The notes: generated by a model from the letters alone, not told the origin. A stretch of DNA of 8,053 nucleotides from Haemophilus parahaemolyticus (GCF_018373095.1 NZ_JAHAHT010000083.1:1-8053), one strand, 5' to 3'. Shown: positions 1 through 6,825, numbered from the stretch's first letter. Translations and numbers: made by a program.

Positions 1-106
1 CGGGGGCCGAGACAAGGCCCAACTGATTCTCCTTTACAATCTCCTCGCCCTCGCCGCCTCCGCAAAACAAGATAGGAACGCCTAACGGCAGCAAATCAAT
101 AATGAG
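1..106 (-). CDS. Partial glycosyltransferase-like fragment fused to the broken cas9 end
   Basis: Read on the minus strand in a frame different from cas9, this stretch is open from about base 106 to the window edge. It includes the peptides DLLPLGVPILF, GGGEGEEIV and ENQLGLVSAP. The pattern of a leucine-rich strand, GVPILF, then GEG followed by an acidic residue, then a GL turn resembles the donor-nucleotide-binding region of GT4-type (GT-B fold) glycosyltransferases. Bases 1 to 90 are about 59 percent G+C, clearly richer than the adjoining cas9. Only about 30 residues are visible, so neither substrate nor pathway can be inferred, and neither end of the gene is present. The junction with cas9 cannot be placed exactly and lies somewhere around bases 95 to 112. 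A plus-strand frame (2 to 85) is also open here but looks less protein-like. The family call rests on motif resemblance only. Confidence 0.45.
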
Positions 107-3018
107 AATAAGAATGTTGCATTTTCATCCATTATCTCCCATTCATTTTCTTCTTTACCCTGTGTTGCAGCCCTATTCGGCAAAATTCCTTTTGCAACCT
201 GCCAAGTATAAATCGGCACAAGGAAATACTTTCCACTTTTGGTAAAGACATCCACCCTTACCATTGAAGCATTATCTGCCACTCCATTACCATCGCGTAC
301 AAGCACACCTGATTTTTGTACTTGCTCCACTCGAACTGCTTTTACCACTGTGCCACCTTTTTTCACAAAAGGTTCCGCAAAGGCTTTTATTGGATCATTA
401 TTAAAGTCTTCTAGACGTGCTTTTAATCCTTCATAAAGGGCTTTTTCACGTTCACGATTCACCATTTTCTCTAAGTCTGCTAATTTCAGCTGCGTAAGTG
501 GAACTTTCAATATACTTACGCCTTCTTCTAAACGCTTGGCTGATTTAATCGTCTCCTTATGCCCTTGCCCTGTCATTTTCCTCGTTGGCATACGTGATAC
601 AAATAACGGTCGAACAAATTCATGGTTAGCTTCAGGACGATCTGGCAAAGAATTTTCTAACTCTAATTTAGGGTTGTCACTAAAAATTCGAATTTCTACA
701 TCTTGTTTAAAGAAAGTCCAAGGTGTTGGGAAATGAAGTGGAATGATTTCCCCCGTTTCATAATCAACACGTTCACCAGTAAACACATTCCCTGCTTCAT
801 AACGTACAAATCGAGTGATTTTTTGTTGCATAGCTACTGTTGAACAAGCAACTATTATGGCATCTAACGCATGGTGACGATCATTATCCTCACGCGATTT
901 TGCTAATCCCCAACGGCTGCGTAACAAAGCAGTAATTTGTCCATTGGAAGCAAAAACCTTACGTTTACCTTCTCCAGTTAGATGCATATTTTCTGCAATA
1001 AAATTACACAAGAACCGAGCCACATAGCGTGTATCATTCAAATTACGCTCAATAAAACCTTTCTCATCTAACTTTTGTGTCAGAATCCGTTGTTTTTTAG
1101 CATAAGGGAATGAACTTGTTTCAACCCGTGCTCTAAATTTTTGCCAACGCTCGCTATTACTTTTCCCCTCTAGCCATTCAAATGGCGTGAGATTACTTTT
1201 ACTTTGATTTTCATTGGCAAGCACTAACACTTTATTATTGAAGCTATCATCCCAAGTGCGAGAAAATGGCAAGACGTGATCTACTTCCACATAACCTTTC
1301 TCCAATAATCGGTGTAACTCAAGCGGCTTACCCGAATACAAACACTTGGCTTGCTGCTGATCATACAAACGCATTTTGAGAATATCTTTCGCTTTTGGTT
1401 CACCAACAAAATTCGGGAATAATGCCTTAAATTCCTTTATGGCTTTTTCTCGTTGCTTGCGATTTTCTTCTTGACGGTTTTCAAGATCACGGCGATCTTT
1501 ATGAGATTTTCCAACCTCTCGCCCTGTTTCAATATGAATACTCACAGGGGAACCATATTCACGCACGATGCCATTAATGACTTTTCTGGCTTGAGTGAGT
1601 GTTCGCAACACGACAGGATTACGAATTTCGTCAGCAGGGATTTGTGGCAACAAGCGGTGATTTTCTGCTGGTTTTTTACCATAATGATCGCCATATACTG
1701 CCGCACAGGCTTCATCATAGCGTTTCCCTTGTAACATCAGTGGCAAGATCTTGCTGAGTGCTTTAAGAGAAAGCCGAATAAATTTATCGAAATTTAAATT
1801 TTCCAACAGTGCATTCAACACAGATGGTGATAATTTCCCACTTAACTGTTTTGTTATATCTTCATCGGTTTTATAGAGAGAAAACGCTATACCAATTTCA
1901 TCTAATAAATCAGATTGTGTTTTAAGCAAATCCCATTCGGCTTTCAGATTATTGCTTTCCAAAGCTTTTCGAATTTGATGGAAGGCTTTCATTTCCATTA
2001 ACGTGGTTTTGGTTTCTACCGCTTTTTTATCTTCACCTTTATAACGCAAGCCTTTGAAAATAGCATCATCAGACAAATTAAGTAGAGTGCGAACCTGCGC
2101 ATAAGTAAGTTTTGCTTTTTCATAAGGTTGTTCAAGCAATGCAAAACGCTCATTATCTATTAATGCTCGTTCCAGCCCATTTTCTTGAATACGCAAATTA
2201 TTCAGTTTCGTCAACCAAACAAAACGTTCTGCCGAATAAGTATTTTTTGCCGCTTTATATTCTTCAGGCTCAAAGGTACACTTACCTAGCATTTTTAGAA
2301 TTTGCTCACCTGATAATGCTGGTTTTTGCCACATTAAAAGAGCGATCAGCTTTTCAAGTAAATTTGCATAAGCAAATGGATTACCAAACTGATTTTGTTG
2401 CTTAAAAAGCAATTCCATTTCATACAACAAATCTAAGCGGTTAAAGGTATGTGTATAAGCCCCACGCTGATTACGAATATGCCCGTCTTCCGATTCAAAT
2501 TTTTTCACGGCTAATTCAGCAGGCGTGCGATAAGTTTCCGCTTGCAATAATTTATGGTTTTCTGACACGCCACTTAACAACGCACCAAGTTCTTTATTCT
2601 CACTTTTGCTCTCATTCTTACGTTTCGATAAATAACCTCGATGTTTGAGCAAATGCAATAACACAGCAGCCCATTCTTCTCGTTCAAGTTTACGATCTAT
2701 CCCTTCAACACGCAGTTGCCACACATTATGGGAAAGCAGTCCATCAGAATCGACTAATAGTTTTTCTGCCTTTAACAACCGTTTGACTCTCTTTAATCGA
2801 ACCGCTCGACGCTGTACTAACCGACGTGCTGAACGCGCCAAACGGCGAGATAATGCCAAACTTTCGCTGGTTTTAGGCACTTCCGCAGCCTCAAAGGTAC
2901 GAACACCCACATCAATTAAACGAATCGGATTCCCTTTTTCATCAATTTCTACTATCGCCCAACCAACGGAAGCAATACCGAGGTCTAAGCCTAATACATA
3001 ACGTAGTCTTGTCTCCAT
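82..3018 (-). CDS. cas9: Type II-C CRISPR-associated endonuclease Cas9, C-terminally truncated
   Basis: RNA-guided DNA endonuclease that uses crRNA and tracrRNA to cut both strands of invading DNA. It reads as 978 residues, whereas relatives in Haemophilus and Neisseria have about 1050 to 1082. RuvC-I lies at the N-terminus (LGLDLGIASVGWA, D12). An arginine-rich bridge helix spans about residues 50 to 85, and the helical recognition lobe about 90 to 450. RuvC-II is IHIETGREVG (E497). The HNH domain has VEVDHVLPFSR (D580, H581) and N604. RuvC-III is DRHHALDA (H716, D719). All nuclease residues are therefore present. The PAM-interacting domain starts normally (VPIYTWQVAKGILP), but homology ends at about L973 and the last five residues (LICCR) come from unrelated sequence before a TAG stop. 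The lost part corresponds to Neisseria residues from about 1002 onward, including the PAM-reading H1024. The start is supported by AAGGA seven bases upstream of the ATG. PAM-dependent cutting is probably lost if the break is real. Confidence 0.95.
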   Translation of the reverse strand: METRLRYVLGLDLGIASVGWAIVEIDEKGNPIRLIDVGVRTFEAAEVPKTSESLALSRRLARSARRLVQRRAVRLKRVKRLLKAEKLLVDSDGLLSHNVWQLRVEGIDRKLEREEWAAVLLHLLKHRGYLSKRKNESKSENKELGALLSGVSENHKLLQAETYRTPAELAVKKFESEDGHIRNQRGAYTHTFNRLDLLYEMELLFKQQNQFGNPFAYANLLEKLIALLMWQKPALSGEQILKMLGKCTFEPEEYKAAKNTYSAERFVWLTKLNNLRIQENGLERALIDNERFALLEQPYEKAKLTYAQVRTLLNLSDDAIFKGLRYKGEDKKAVETKTTLMEMKAFHQIRKALESNNLKAEWDLLKTQSDLLDEIGIAFSLYKTDEDITKQLSGKLSPSVLNALLENLNFDKFIRLSLKALSKILPLMLQGKRYDEACAAVYGDHYGKKPAENHRLLPQIPADEIRNPVVLRTLTQARKVINGIVREYGSPVSIHIETGREVGKSHKDRRDLENRQEENRKQREKAIKEFKALFPNFVGEPKAKDILKMRLYDQQQAKCLYSGKPLELHRLLEKGYVEVDHVLPFSRTWDDSFNNKVLVLANENQSKSNLTPFEWLEGKSNSERWQKFRARVETSSFPYAKKQRILTQKLDEKGFIERNLNDTRYVARFLCNFIAENMHLTGEGKRKVFASNGQITALLRSRWGLAKSREDNDRHHALDAIIVACSTVAMQQKITRFVRYEAGNVFTGERVDYETGEIIPLHFPTPWTFFKQDVEIRIFSDNPKLELENSLPDRPEANHEFVRPLFVSRMPTRKMTGQGHKETIKSAKRLEEGVSILKVPLTQLKLADLEKMVNREREKALYEGLKARLEDFNNDPIKAFAEPFVKKGGTVVKAVRVEQVQKSGVLVRDGNGVADNASMVRVDVFTKSGKYFLVPIYTWQVAKGILPNRAATQGKEENEWEIMDENATFLFSLLICCR

Positions 3019-3094
3019 AAATTATTCCTTATCGTTTTTACAAAGAGTAAGTGGTTAAATTCTAACAGCTTTTTATTCAAAGAACATAAAAAAA

Positions 3095-3123
3095 TTGACG
3101 AGAGAAAAAGAAAGAGATAGAAT
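3095..3123 (+). promoter_or_regulatory. Sigma-70 type promoter of tracrRNA
   Basis: A -35 box TTGACG (3095 to 3100) and a -10 box TAGAAT (3118 to 3123) each match the consensus at five of six positions, and the spacer is the optimal 17 bases. The spacer is purine-rich. Transcription would begin about seven bases downstream, near 3130, almost exactly at the first base of the anti-repeat. This agreement supports the assignment. Confidence 0.8.
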
Positions 3124-3130
3124 TCGTACC

Positions 3131-3169
3131 ATTGTAATGGCACTGCGAAATGAAAAACGTTGTTACAAT
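3131..3169 (+). other. Anti-repeat segment of tracrRNA
   Basis: This 39-base segment should pair with the CRISPR repeat. Its 3' part (GCGAAATGAAAAACGTTGTT then ACAAT) predicts a repeat starting GTTGTAAC, with TTTTTCATTTCG inside. Its 5' part (ATTGTAATGGCACTGC) predicts a repeat end close to GCAGTGC followed by ACAAT, with a bulge. The outer seven bases, ATTGTAA and TTACAAT, are perfect inverted repeats, mirroring the self-complementary ends of Neisseria-type repeats. The array is not in the window, so the repeat is a prediction. Confidence 0.8.
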
Positions 3170-3195
3170 AAGAGATGAATTTCTCGCAAAGCTCT

Positions 3196-3231
3196 GCCCC
3201 TTGAAGCCTTCGTTTCAAGGGGCATCTTTTT
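3196..3231 (+). terminator. Intrinsic terminator and final hairpin of tracrRNA
   Basis: GCCCCTTGAA (3196 to 3205) pairs perfectly with TTCAAGGGGC (3214 to 3223) around an eight-base loop. It is followed by ATC and five T residues (3227 to 3231). This is a canonical intrinsic terminator on the plus strand, and the hairpin is also the conserved 3' stem of type II-C tracrRNA. On the minus strand the same hairpin is followed by AGAGCTTTGCG, which is not a T run, so it is not a clear terminator for the thiamine operon. Confidence 0.88.
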
Positions 3232-3238
3232 GCCTTCT

Positions 3239-4543
3239 TTAAGCTAATGCATTATCTTTCGTTTCTGAAATAAACCACAACCCGACCAAGCTCAATACAG
3301 CGTTTAGGGTTAAATAAATGCCCACGCCTTTTAAACCATAGTTGGCGTTGAGTGGTAAAGCAATCACAGCTGCCACGCTTGCCCCGAATAAGCCTGCAAT
3401 ATTATAGGTTAAAGAGGCTCCTGAATAGCGAGCATGAGTGGGGAAGAGTTCAGGTAAAAAACTCGCTAATGGCCCATAACCCATTCCAATTAAGCCCATA
3501 CCGATGATTAAAAACCAAAACAGACTAGCAGTTGTACCGTTTTCGAGAAATAACGGTAAGGATAAACCAAAAATCGCAACGCCAACAGTTGTCCAAATTA
3601 ACCAAGCTCTTCGTCCGATTTTATCGATATATTTACCCGAGACTGCAATAGTTATTGCCAAAGAAACCGCACTTGCCATCAATAAAGCGGTAAAAATTTG
3701 CGGGGAAAATCCTAATCCCATTGCATAACCAGCTTCTGATACTGTTGGGGCAGATTTTGCATAAATTTGGCTGAATGCGATCATAATGTAAAACAAGACA
3801 TAACCAGCAATGCAAACCAACATTCCTAAGAAAAACGGCTTAAAATGAGTAGTGACAACTTCCAACATTGGTAACCGTTTTGGTTGGGGTTTGTTGAGTG
3901 CGGCGAGGAAAATCGGGGCTTCAGTTAGTTTTAGGCGAACATATAAGCCAATTGCCACTAAGATAACGGAAGATAAAAACGGAATCCGCCACGCCCATTC
4001 CGCCATAGCTTCTTGCCCAAAAATTGCAGTAATGCCTAAGAATACGCCATTTGCCAACAACAAGCCAAGTGGTGCTCCAAGCTGTGGAAATGTGCCATAC
4101 CAACCACGTTTACCTTCGGGAGCATTTTCGACCGCAACTAACGCTGCACCGCCCCACTCGCCACCTAAACCGATACCCTGCCCAATACGACACAAACAGA
4201 GCAAAATTGTCGCCCAAATACCGATGCTGTCATAAGTTGGCAACAAACCGATAACCACAGTGGAAACGCCCATCAACAGTAAGCTCATCACAAAAGTATT
4301 TTTCCGCCCGAAACGGTCACCGAAATGCCCGAACAATATTGCTCCCAAAGGACGAGCAATAAAAGTGAGTGCTAAAGTGGAAAGGGCGGCAATTTGCCCT
4401 GAAAGTGGATCTGCGGCATGGAAGAATTGATGGTTAAATACCAATACCGCAGCCATTGCGTAAATGTAGTTATCGAAATACTCAATTGCGGTGCCGACCA
4501 TCGTTGCCGTCGCAACCTGTTTTAAACTATTTTGCGTATTCAT
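3239..4543 (-). CDS. MFS transporter, metabolite:H+ symporter type, probable thiamine-precursor importer
   Basis: Inner-membrane secondary transporter of 434 residues with the hydrophobic pattern of a 12-helix MFS protein. It has the loop 2-3 signature GHFGDRFGRK (about residues 72 to 81), the RIGQGIGLGGEWGG motif of the metabolite:H+ symporter group (about 119 to 132), and a second-half counterpart, SGKYIDKIGRR. The usual first-helix motif of that group (E-W-Y-D) appears here as EYFDNY, which may reflect a distinct substrate. I chose the ATG at 4543 over an in-frame ATG at 4582 because GGGAGG lies six bases upstream and the N-terminus then matches the family. It overlaps the end of thiE by 17 bases and is the last gene of the salvage operon. 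Its relative in H. influenzae also sits next to thiMDE and has been proposed from comparative genomics as a thiamine-related transporter (ThiU). The substrate (HMP, thiazole alcohol or thiamine) is inferred from neighbours only. Confidence 0.85.
   Translation of the reverse strand: MNTQNSLKQVATATMVGTAIEYFDNYIYAMAAVLVFNHQFFHAADPLSGQIAALSTLALTFIARPLGAILFGHFGDRFGRKNTFVMSLLLMGVSTVVIGLLPTYDSIGIWATILLCLCRIGQGIGLGGEWGGAALVAVENAPEGKRGWYGTFPQLGAPLGLLLANGVFLGITAIFGQEAMAEWAWRIPFLSSVILVAIGLYVRLKLTEAPIFLAALNKPQPKRLPMLEVVTTHFKPFFLGMLVCIAGYVLFYIMIAFSQIYAKSAPTVSEAGYAMGLGFSPQIFTALLMASAVSLAITIAVSGKYIDKIGRRAWLIWTTVGVAIFGLSLPLFLENGTTASLFWFLIIGMGLIGMGYGPLASFLPELFPTHARYSGASLTYNIAGLFGASVAAVIALPLNANYGLKGVGIYLTLNAVLSLVGLWFISETKDNALA
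3666..3674 (-). other. Haemophilus DNA uptake signal sequence core
   Basis: Exact complement of AAGTGCGGT, the nine-base core recognised during natural DNA uptake by Haemophilus. It lies inside the MFS gene. Confidence 0.75.
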
Positions 4544-5207
4544 CGCTTGCCTCCCGTAATGCTTTTGTTGCGGCTTGTACATTTTCTGCGTGACTGATGG
4601 CTGTAATTACTGCCACACCGTCCGCACCAAATTCTCGTAAGGTTTTAACGTGAGCTAACTTCACTCCACCAATTGCCACAAGCGGTTTAGTTATGCCCGC
4701 ATTTCGCAAAGTTTGAATAAACACCATTCCTAGCGTTGGCTTTGGATTCTCTTTCGATTGCGTTGGGAAAATCGGGCCAATTCCAAAATAATCAATTTCC
4801 GCTAAATTTTCCCCAATTTTTGCCTCATCTAAACGGTTCACCGACCAACCAATAATTAGCGGTTTATCCGTTTTAGCTCGAATCTCTTGCACAGGCATAT
4901 CGCTTTGCCCAACGTGAATACCATCCGCCTCGATTTCCAACGCCAAATCAACGTTGTCGTCCACAATAAACGGTACGCCATATTCACGGCACAAATCACG
5001 ACAAGTAATCGCCAATGCCTTCTGTGCTGAGGGCGTATGTTCTAACGAAAATTTGCCTTTATCCCGAAATTGAAAGCAGGTAATCCCGCCTTCTAACGTT
5101 TGTTTTAGCACGAATAATAAATTTTCTGACAAGTTCTCGCCCAAATGACGGCAATCTTGCGTGCCTGCCACAAAGTAAAGCGGTAAAATTTCTTGAATAT
5201 TTTTCAT
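4527..5207 (-). CDS. thiE: Thiamine phosphate synthase ThiE
   Basis: Cytoplasmic TIM-barrel enzyme that joins HMP diphosphate and thiazole phosphate to give thiamine phosphate and pyrophosphate. It is 226 residues, normal for the family. Visible motifs are QFRDK (46 to 50) for pyrimidine and diphosphate binding, VDDNVDLAL with Mg-binding aspartate (83 to 84), DGIHVGQSD (95 to 103) with the second metal aspartate, GPIFPTQSK (144 to 152), and the phosphate-binding strands VAIGGV (177 to 182) and GVAVITAI. AAGGA is seven bases upstream of the ATG and starts within the thiD stop codon, so translation is probably coupled. It takes the ThiD and ThiM products made by the two preceding genes. A TAG stop lies inside the start region of the MFS gene. 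Confidence 0.96.
   Translation of the reverse strand: MKNIQEILPLYFVAGTQDCRHLGENLSENLLFVLKQTLEGGITCFQFRDKGKFSLEHTPSAQKALAITCRDLCREYGVPFIVDDNVDLALEIEADGIHVGQSDMPVQEIRAKTDKPLIIGWSVNRLDEAKIGENLAEIDYFGIGPIFPTQSKENPKPTLGMVFIQTLRNAGITKPLVAIGGVKLAHVKTLREFGADGVAVITAISHAENVQAATKALREASDEYAK
4550..4555 (-). promoter_or_regulatory. Ribosome binding site that decides the MFS start
   Basis: GGGAGG on the minus strand, six bases before the ATG at 4543. It lies within the last codons of thiE and favours this start over the ATG at 4582. Confidence 0.75.
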
Positions 5208-5217
5208 CTTTCAATCC

Positions 5218-6027
5218 TTAAAGGCGACTGTAAGCCCAATGATTTGTCGGCCCGTGTCCTTGTCCAATATTCAACGGGTGAGAAATCGCAGCGGTAATAA
5301 AATCTTTCGCTGTTTTTACCGCACTTTGCAATGGTTCGCCTTTCGCCAACTCTGCGGTTAAACAGGCAGAAAAGGTACAGCCTGTACCGTGTGTATGCGG
5401 CGTGTTGAAACGGGGGCTTTGCAAAGCGAAATATTCGCCGTTTTGTAAAAGGATCCAATCTTGGCACAGCTCACTTTGCGAATTGAGCGAATGTCCACCC
5501 TTAATAATCACATTCTTCGCCCCCTGTTTTTGCAAGGCTTTTGCGGCTTGTTGAATACTGATGTCGTCCACAATCGCAATCCCCGTTAATGCTTCCGCTT
5601 CGGGAATGTTCGGTGTAATCACGTCCGCCAACGGCAGCAATTTTTGGCTTAATGCACTCACCGCTTGATGTTGCAATAACGGTGCACCACCTTTGGCGAT
5701 CATCACTGGGTCTAGCACCAGCGTGCCGAATGGTTTATCAGCAAGAAAATCTGCCACGCATTCAATAATTTCTGCATTGCCCAACATACCGATTTTGCAA
5801 CTTGCAATTTGGAAGTCATTTTTGACCGCTTGCAGCTGGGCGGTAATGGTGTTGAGCGGAATAGTATGAATATCAAACACGCCAAGGGTATTTTGTGCCG
5901 TAACTGCCGTGATTACTGAAGTACCAAACACGCCTTGCATTTGGAAGGTTTTAAGATCCGCCTGAATGCCTGCCCCACCGCCACTATCTGACCCTGCGAT
6001 AGTTAAAACTTGTTTCACGTTACTCAT
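5218..6027 (-). CDS. thiD: Hydroxymethylpyrimidine / phosphomethylpyrimidine kinase ThiD
   Basis: Ribokinase-fold enzyme that phosphorylates HMP and then HMP phosphate, giving HMP diphosphate for ThiE. It is 269 residues, typical of the family. Motifs are the N-terminal substrate and phosphate loop IAGSDSGGGAGIQADLKTF (10 to 28), TAVTAQNT (40 to 47), DPVMIAKGG (106 to 114), TPNIPEAEAL (138 to 147), and the ATP and anion-hole motif HGTGCTFSA (213 to 221) with C217. The frame is open upstream to an ATG at 6072, but homology begins at MSNVKQVLTIAG. An AGAGGG-type ribosome site lies about eight bases before the ATG at 6027, so I use that start. The start overlaps the thiM stop by eight bases (ATG inside AATGAGTAA), which suggests translational coupling. 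Ten bases separate its stop from thiE. Confidence 0.96.
   Translation of the reverse strand: MSNVKQVLTIAGSDSGGGAGIQADLKTFQMQGVFGTSVITAVTAQNTLGVFDIHTIPLNTITAQLQAVKNDFQIASCKIGMLGNAEIIECVADFLADKPFGTLVLDPVMIAKGGAPLLQHQAVSALSQKLLPLADVITPNIPEAEALTGIAIVDDISIQQAAKALQKQGAKNVIIKGGHSLNSQSELCQDWILLQNGEYFALQSPRFNTPHTHGTGCTFSACLTAELAKGEPLQSAVKTAKDFITAAISHPLNIGQGHGPTNHWAYSRL
5318..5326 (-). other. Haemophilus DNA uptake signal sequence core
   Basis: Complement of AAGTGCGGT inside thiD. Read on the minus strand it is followed by AT-rich blocks (AAAAA and GATTTT), as in the extended Haemophilus signal. Confidence 0.8.
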
Positions 6028-6811
6028 TAATACGCCCTCTTTGTCTAATGGTTTCAGGGGAAAGGGCAGCAAGTTCGTCCAACAAACGGATTTGGAATTG
6101 CCCCACTTGTGTGGTTAAGCTTTGTGCCGCACGCTCGCCAGCAATGGTGTATGCTACACAGGCTTCTAATGTTGCAGAAAAATAATTTCCTTCACTTACC
6201 GCTAAAAATGCAGCACACACGGCACTCAATAAACAGCCCGAAGCCGTAACTTTCGGGAACAATGGCGTGCCGTTGTGAATGGTCGCAGTTTGTGTGCCAT
6301 CGCTGACAATATCCACCGCCCCACTAATCAACACCGTACAGCCATAGCGTTGAGCCACTTTCTTGGCAACGGCTTTTAAATCCACTTCGCCTTGCCCCGC
6401 ATCTACACCTTTTGCTTGCCACGCCTCTCCTGCAATCGCAGCCAGTTCACCTGCATTACCACGAATAAGTGTGAATTTTACTTCTGCCAGCAATTGGCGA
6501 ACGGTCTCACGGCGATAGCTCGTTGCCCCCACACCAACAGGATCTAACACTACAGGAATGCCGACCTCATTTGCCGTTTTTCCTGCCTGCAACATCGCCT
6601 CCCGATCTTTACCAATCAGCGTACCAATATTAATAACCAACGCTTGACTGATTTTCGGTACTTCCTGCATTTCTTCGATATTCGCCGACATCAAAGGCGA
6701 AGCTCCTAATGCCAACAAACCATTGGCACTAAAATTCGCTGCCACAATATTGGTAATGTTATGAATGAGCGGATTCTGCTCACGGATTTTGGATAGATAG
6801 ATGGATTTCAT
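6020..6811 (-). CDS. thiM: Hydroxyethylthiazole kinase ThiM
   Basis: Ribokinase-fold salvage enzyme that phosphorylates 4-methyl-5-(2-hydroxyethyl)thiazole with ATP, supplying the thiazole half for ThiE. It is 263 residues, the usual size. Motifs are NPLIHNITN (13 to 21), NGLLALGASPLMS (30 to 42), LDPVGVGAT (89 to 97), LIRGNAGE (115 to 122), and TASGCLLSAV (189 to 198) with C193 in the anion-hole loop near the gamma phosphate. The frame remains open upstream into tenA, up to 6931. The real start is the ATG at 6811, because AGGAG stands five bases before it and the family alignment begins there. It lies 14 bases after the tenA stop and overlaps thiD by eight bases. Presence of ThiM points to salvage rather than de novo thiazole synthesis. 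Confidence 0.96.
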   Translation of the reverse strand: MKSIYLSKIREQNPLIHNITNIVAANFSANGLLALGASPLMSANIEEMQEVPKISQALVINIGTLIGKDREAMLQAGKTANEVGIPVVLDPVGVGATSYRRETVRQLLAEVKFTLIRGNAGELAAIAGEAWQAKGVDAGQGEVDLKAVAKKVAQRYGCTVLISGAVDIVSDGTQTATIHNGTPLFPKVTASGCLLSAVCAAFLAVSEGNYFSATLEACVAYTIAGERAAQSLTTQVGQFQIRLLDELAALSPETIRQRGRINE

Positions 6812-6816
6812 TTTGT

Positions 6817-6821
6817 CTCCT
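6817..6821 (-). promoter_or_regulatory. Ribosome binding site that decides the thiM start
   Basis: AGGAG on the minus strand, five bases before the ATG at 6811 and within the tenA to thiM gap. It argues against the longer in-frame start at 6931 inside tenA. Confidence 0.75.
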
Positions 6822-6825
6822 GTTG

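Larger units (their letters stand above)
3130..3231 (+). ncRNA. tracrRNA of the type II-C CRISPR-Cas system
   Basis: This RNA of about 100 nt pairs with the CRISPR repeat part of pre-crRNA, allows processing and anchors the guide to Cas9. It is recognised by close similarity to the Neisseria meningitidis tracrRNA as I recall it. Shared blocks include GCACTGCGAAATGA, the anti-repeat end TACAATAAG, GCTCTGCCCCTT, and a final hairpin ending in AAGGGGCATC. Parts in order are an anti-repeat (3131 to 3169), a short hairpin GAGA/TCTC (3172 to 3175 with 3182 to 3185), the linker GCAAAGCTCT, and a ten-pair terminator hairpin with a T run. The segment between anti-repeat and terminator hairpin is several bases shorter than in Neisseria. 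The gene is divergent from cas9, and its end lies seven bases from the last base of the MFS gene, so it converges on the thiamine operon. Ends are inferred from the promoter and terminator. Confidence 0.92.

Noticed and set aside
2..85. Plus-strand open frame ending in SAKQDRNA and a TAA stop
   Set aside because: The minus-strand reading has recognisable glycosyltransferase-like spacing of G, P and E residues. The plus frame shows only a leucine-alanine-rich tail typical of a shadow frame.
1..3018. A functional Cas9-glycosyltransferase fusion
   Set aside because: The two readings are in different frames and cas9 stops at 82 to 84, so no fused protein can be made.
3059..3064. TAGAAT on the minus strand as the cas9 -10 box
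   Set aside because: The best positioned -35 hexamer is ATGTTC, which matches the consensus at only two positions, so I do not annotate it as a promoter.
2991..3218. A 75-residue open frame on the minus strand across the tracrRNA region
   Set aside because: It lies antisense to a well-supported tracrRNA, has no family resemblance, and overlaps the cas9 start in another frame.
3852..4235. A 127-residue plus-strand open frame opposite the MFS gene
   Set aside because: It is a complement of a membrane protein gene with strong motifs on the other strand, and no family resemblance is seen.
5204..5467. An 87-residue minus-strand frame inside thiD
   Set aside because: It is out of frame with thiD, arginine-rich as expected of a shadow, and covered by clear ThiD motifs.
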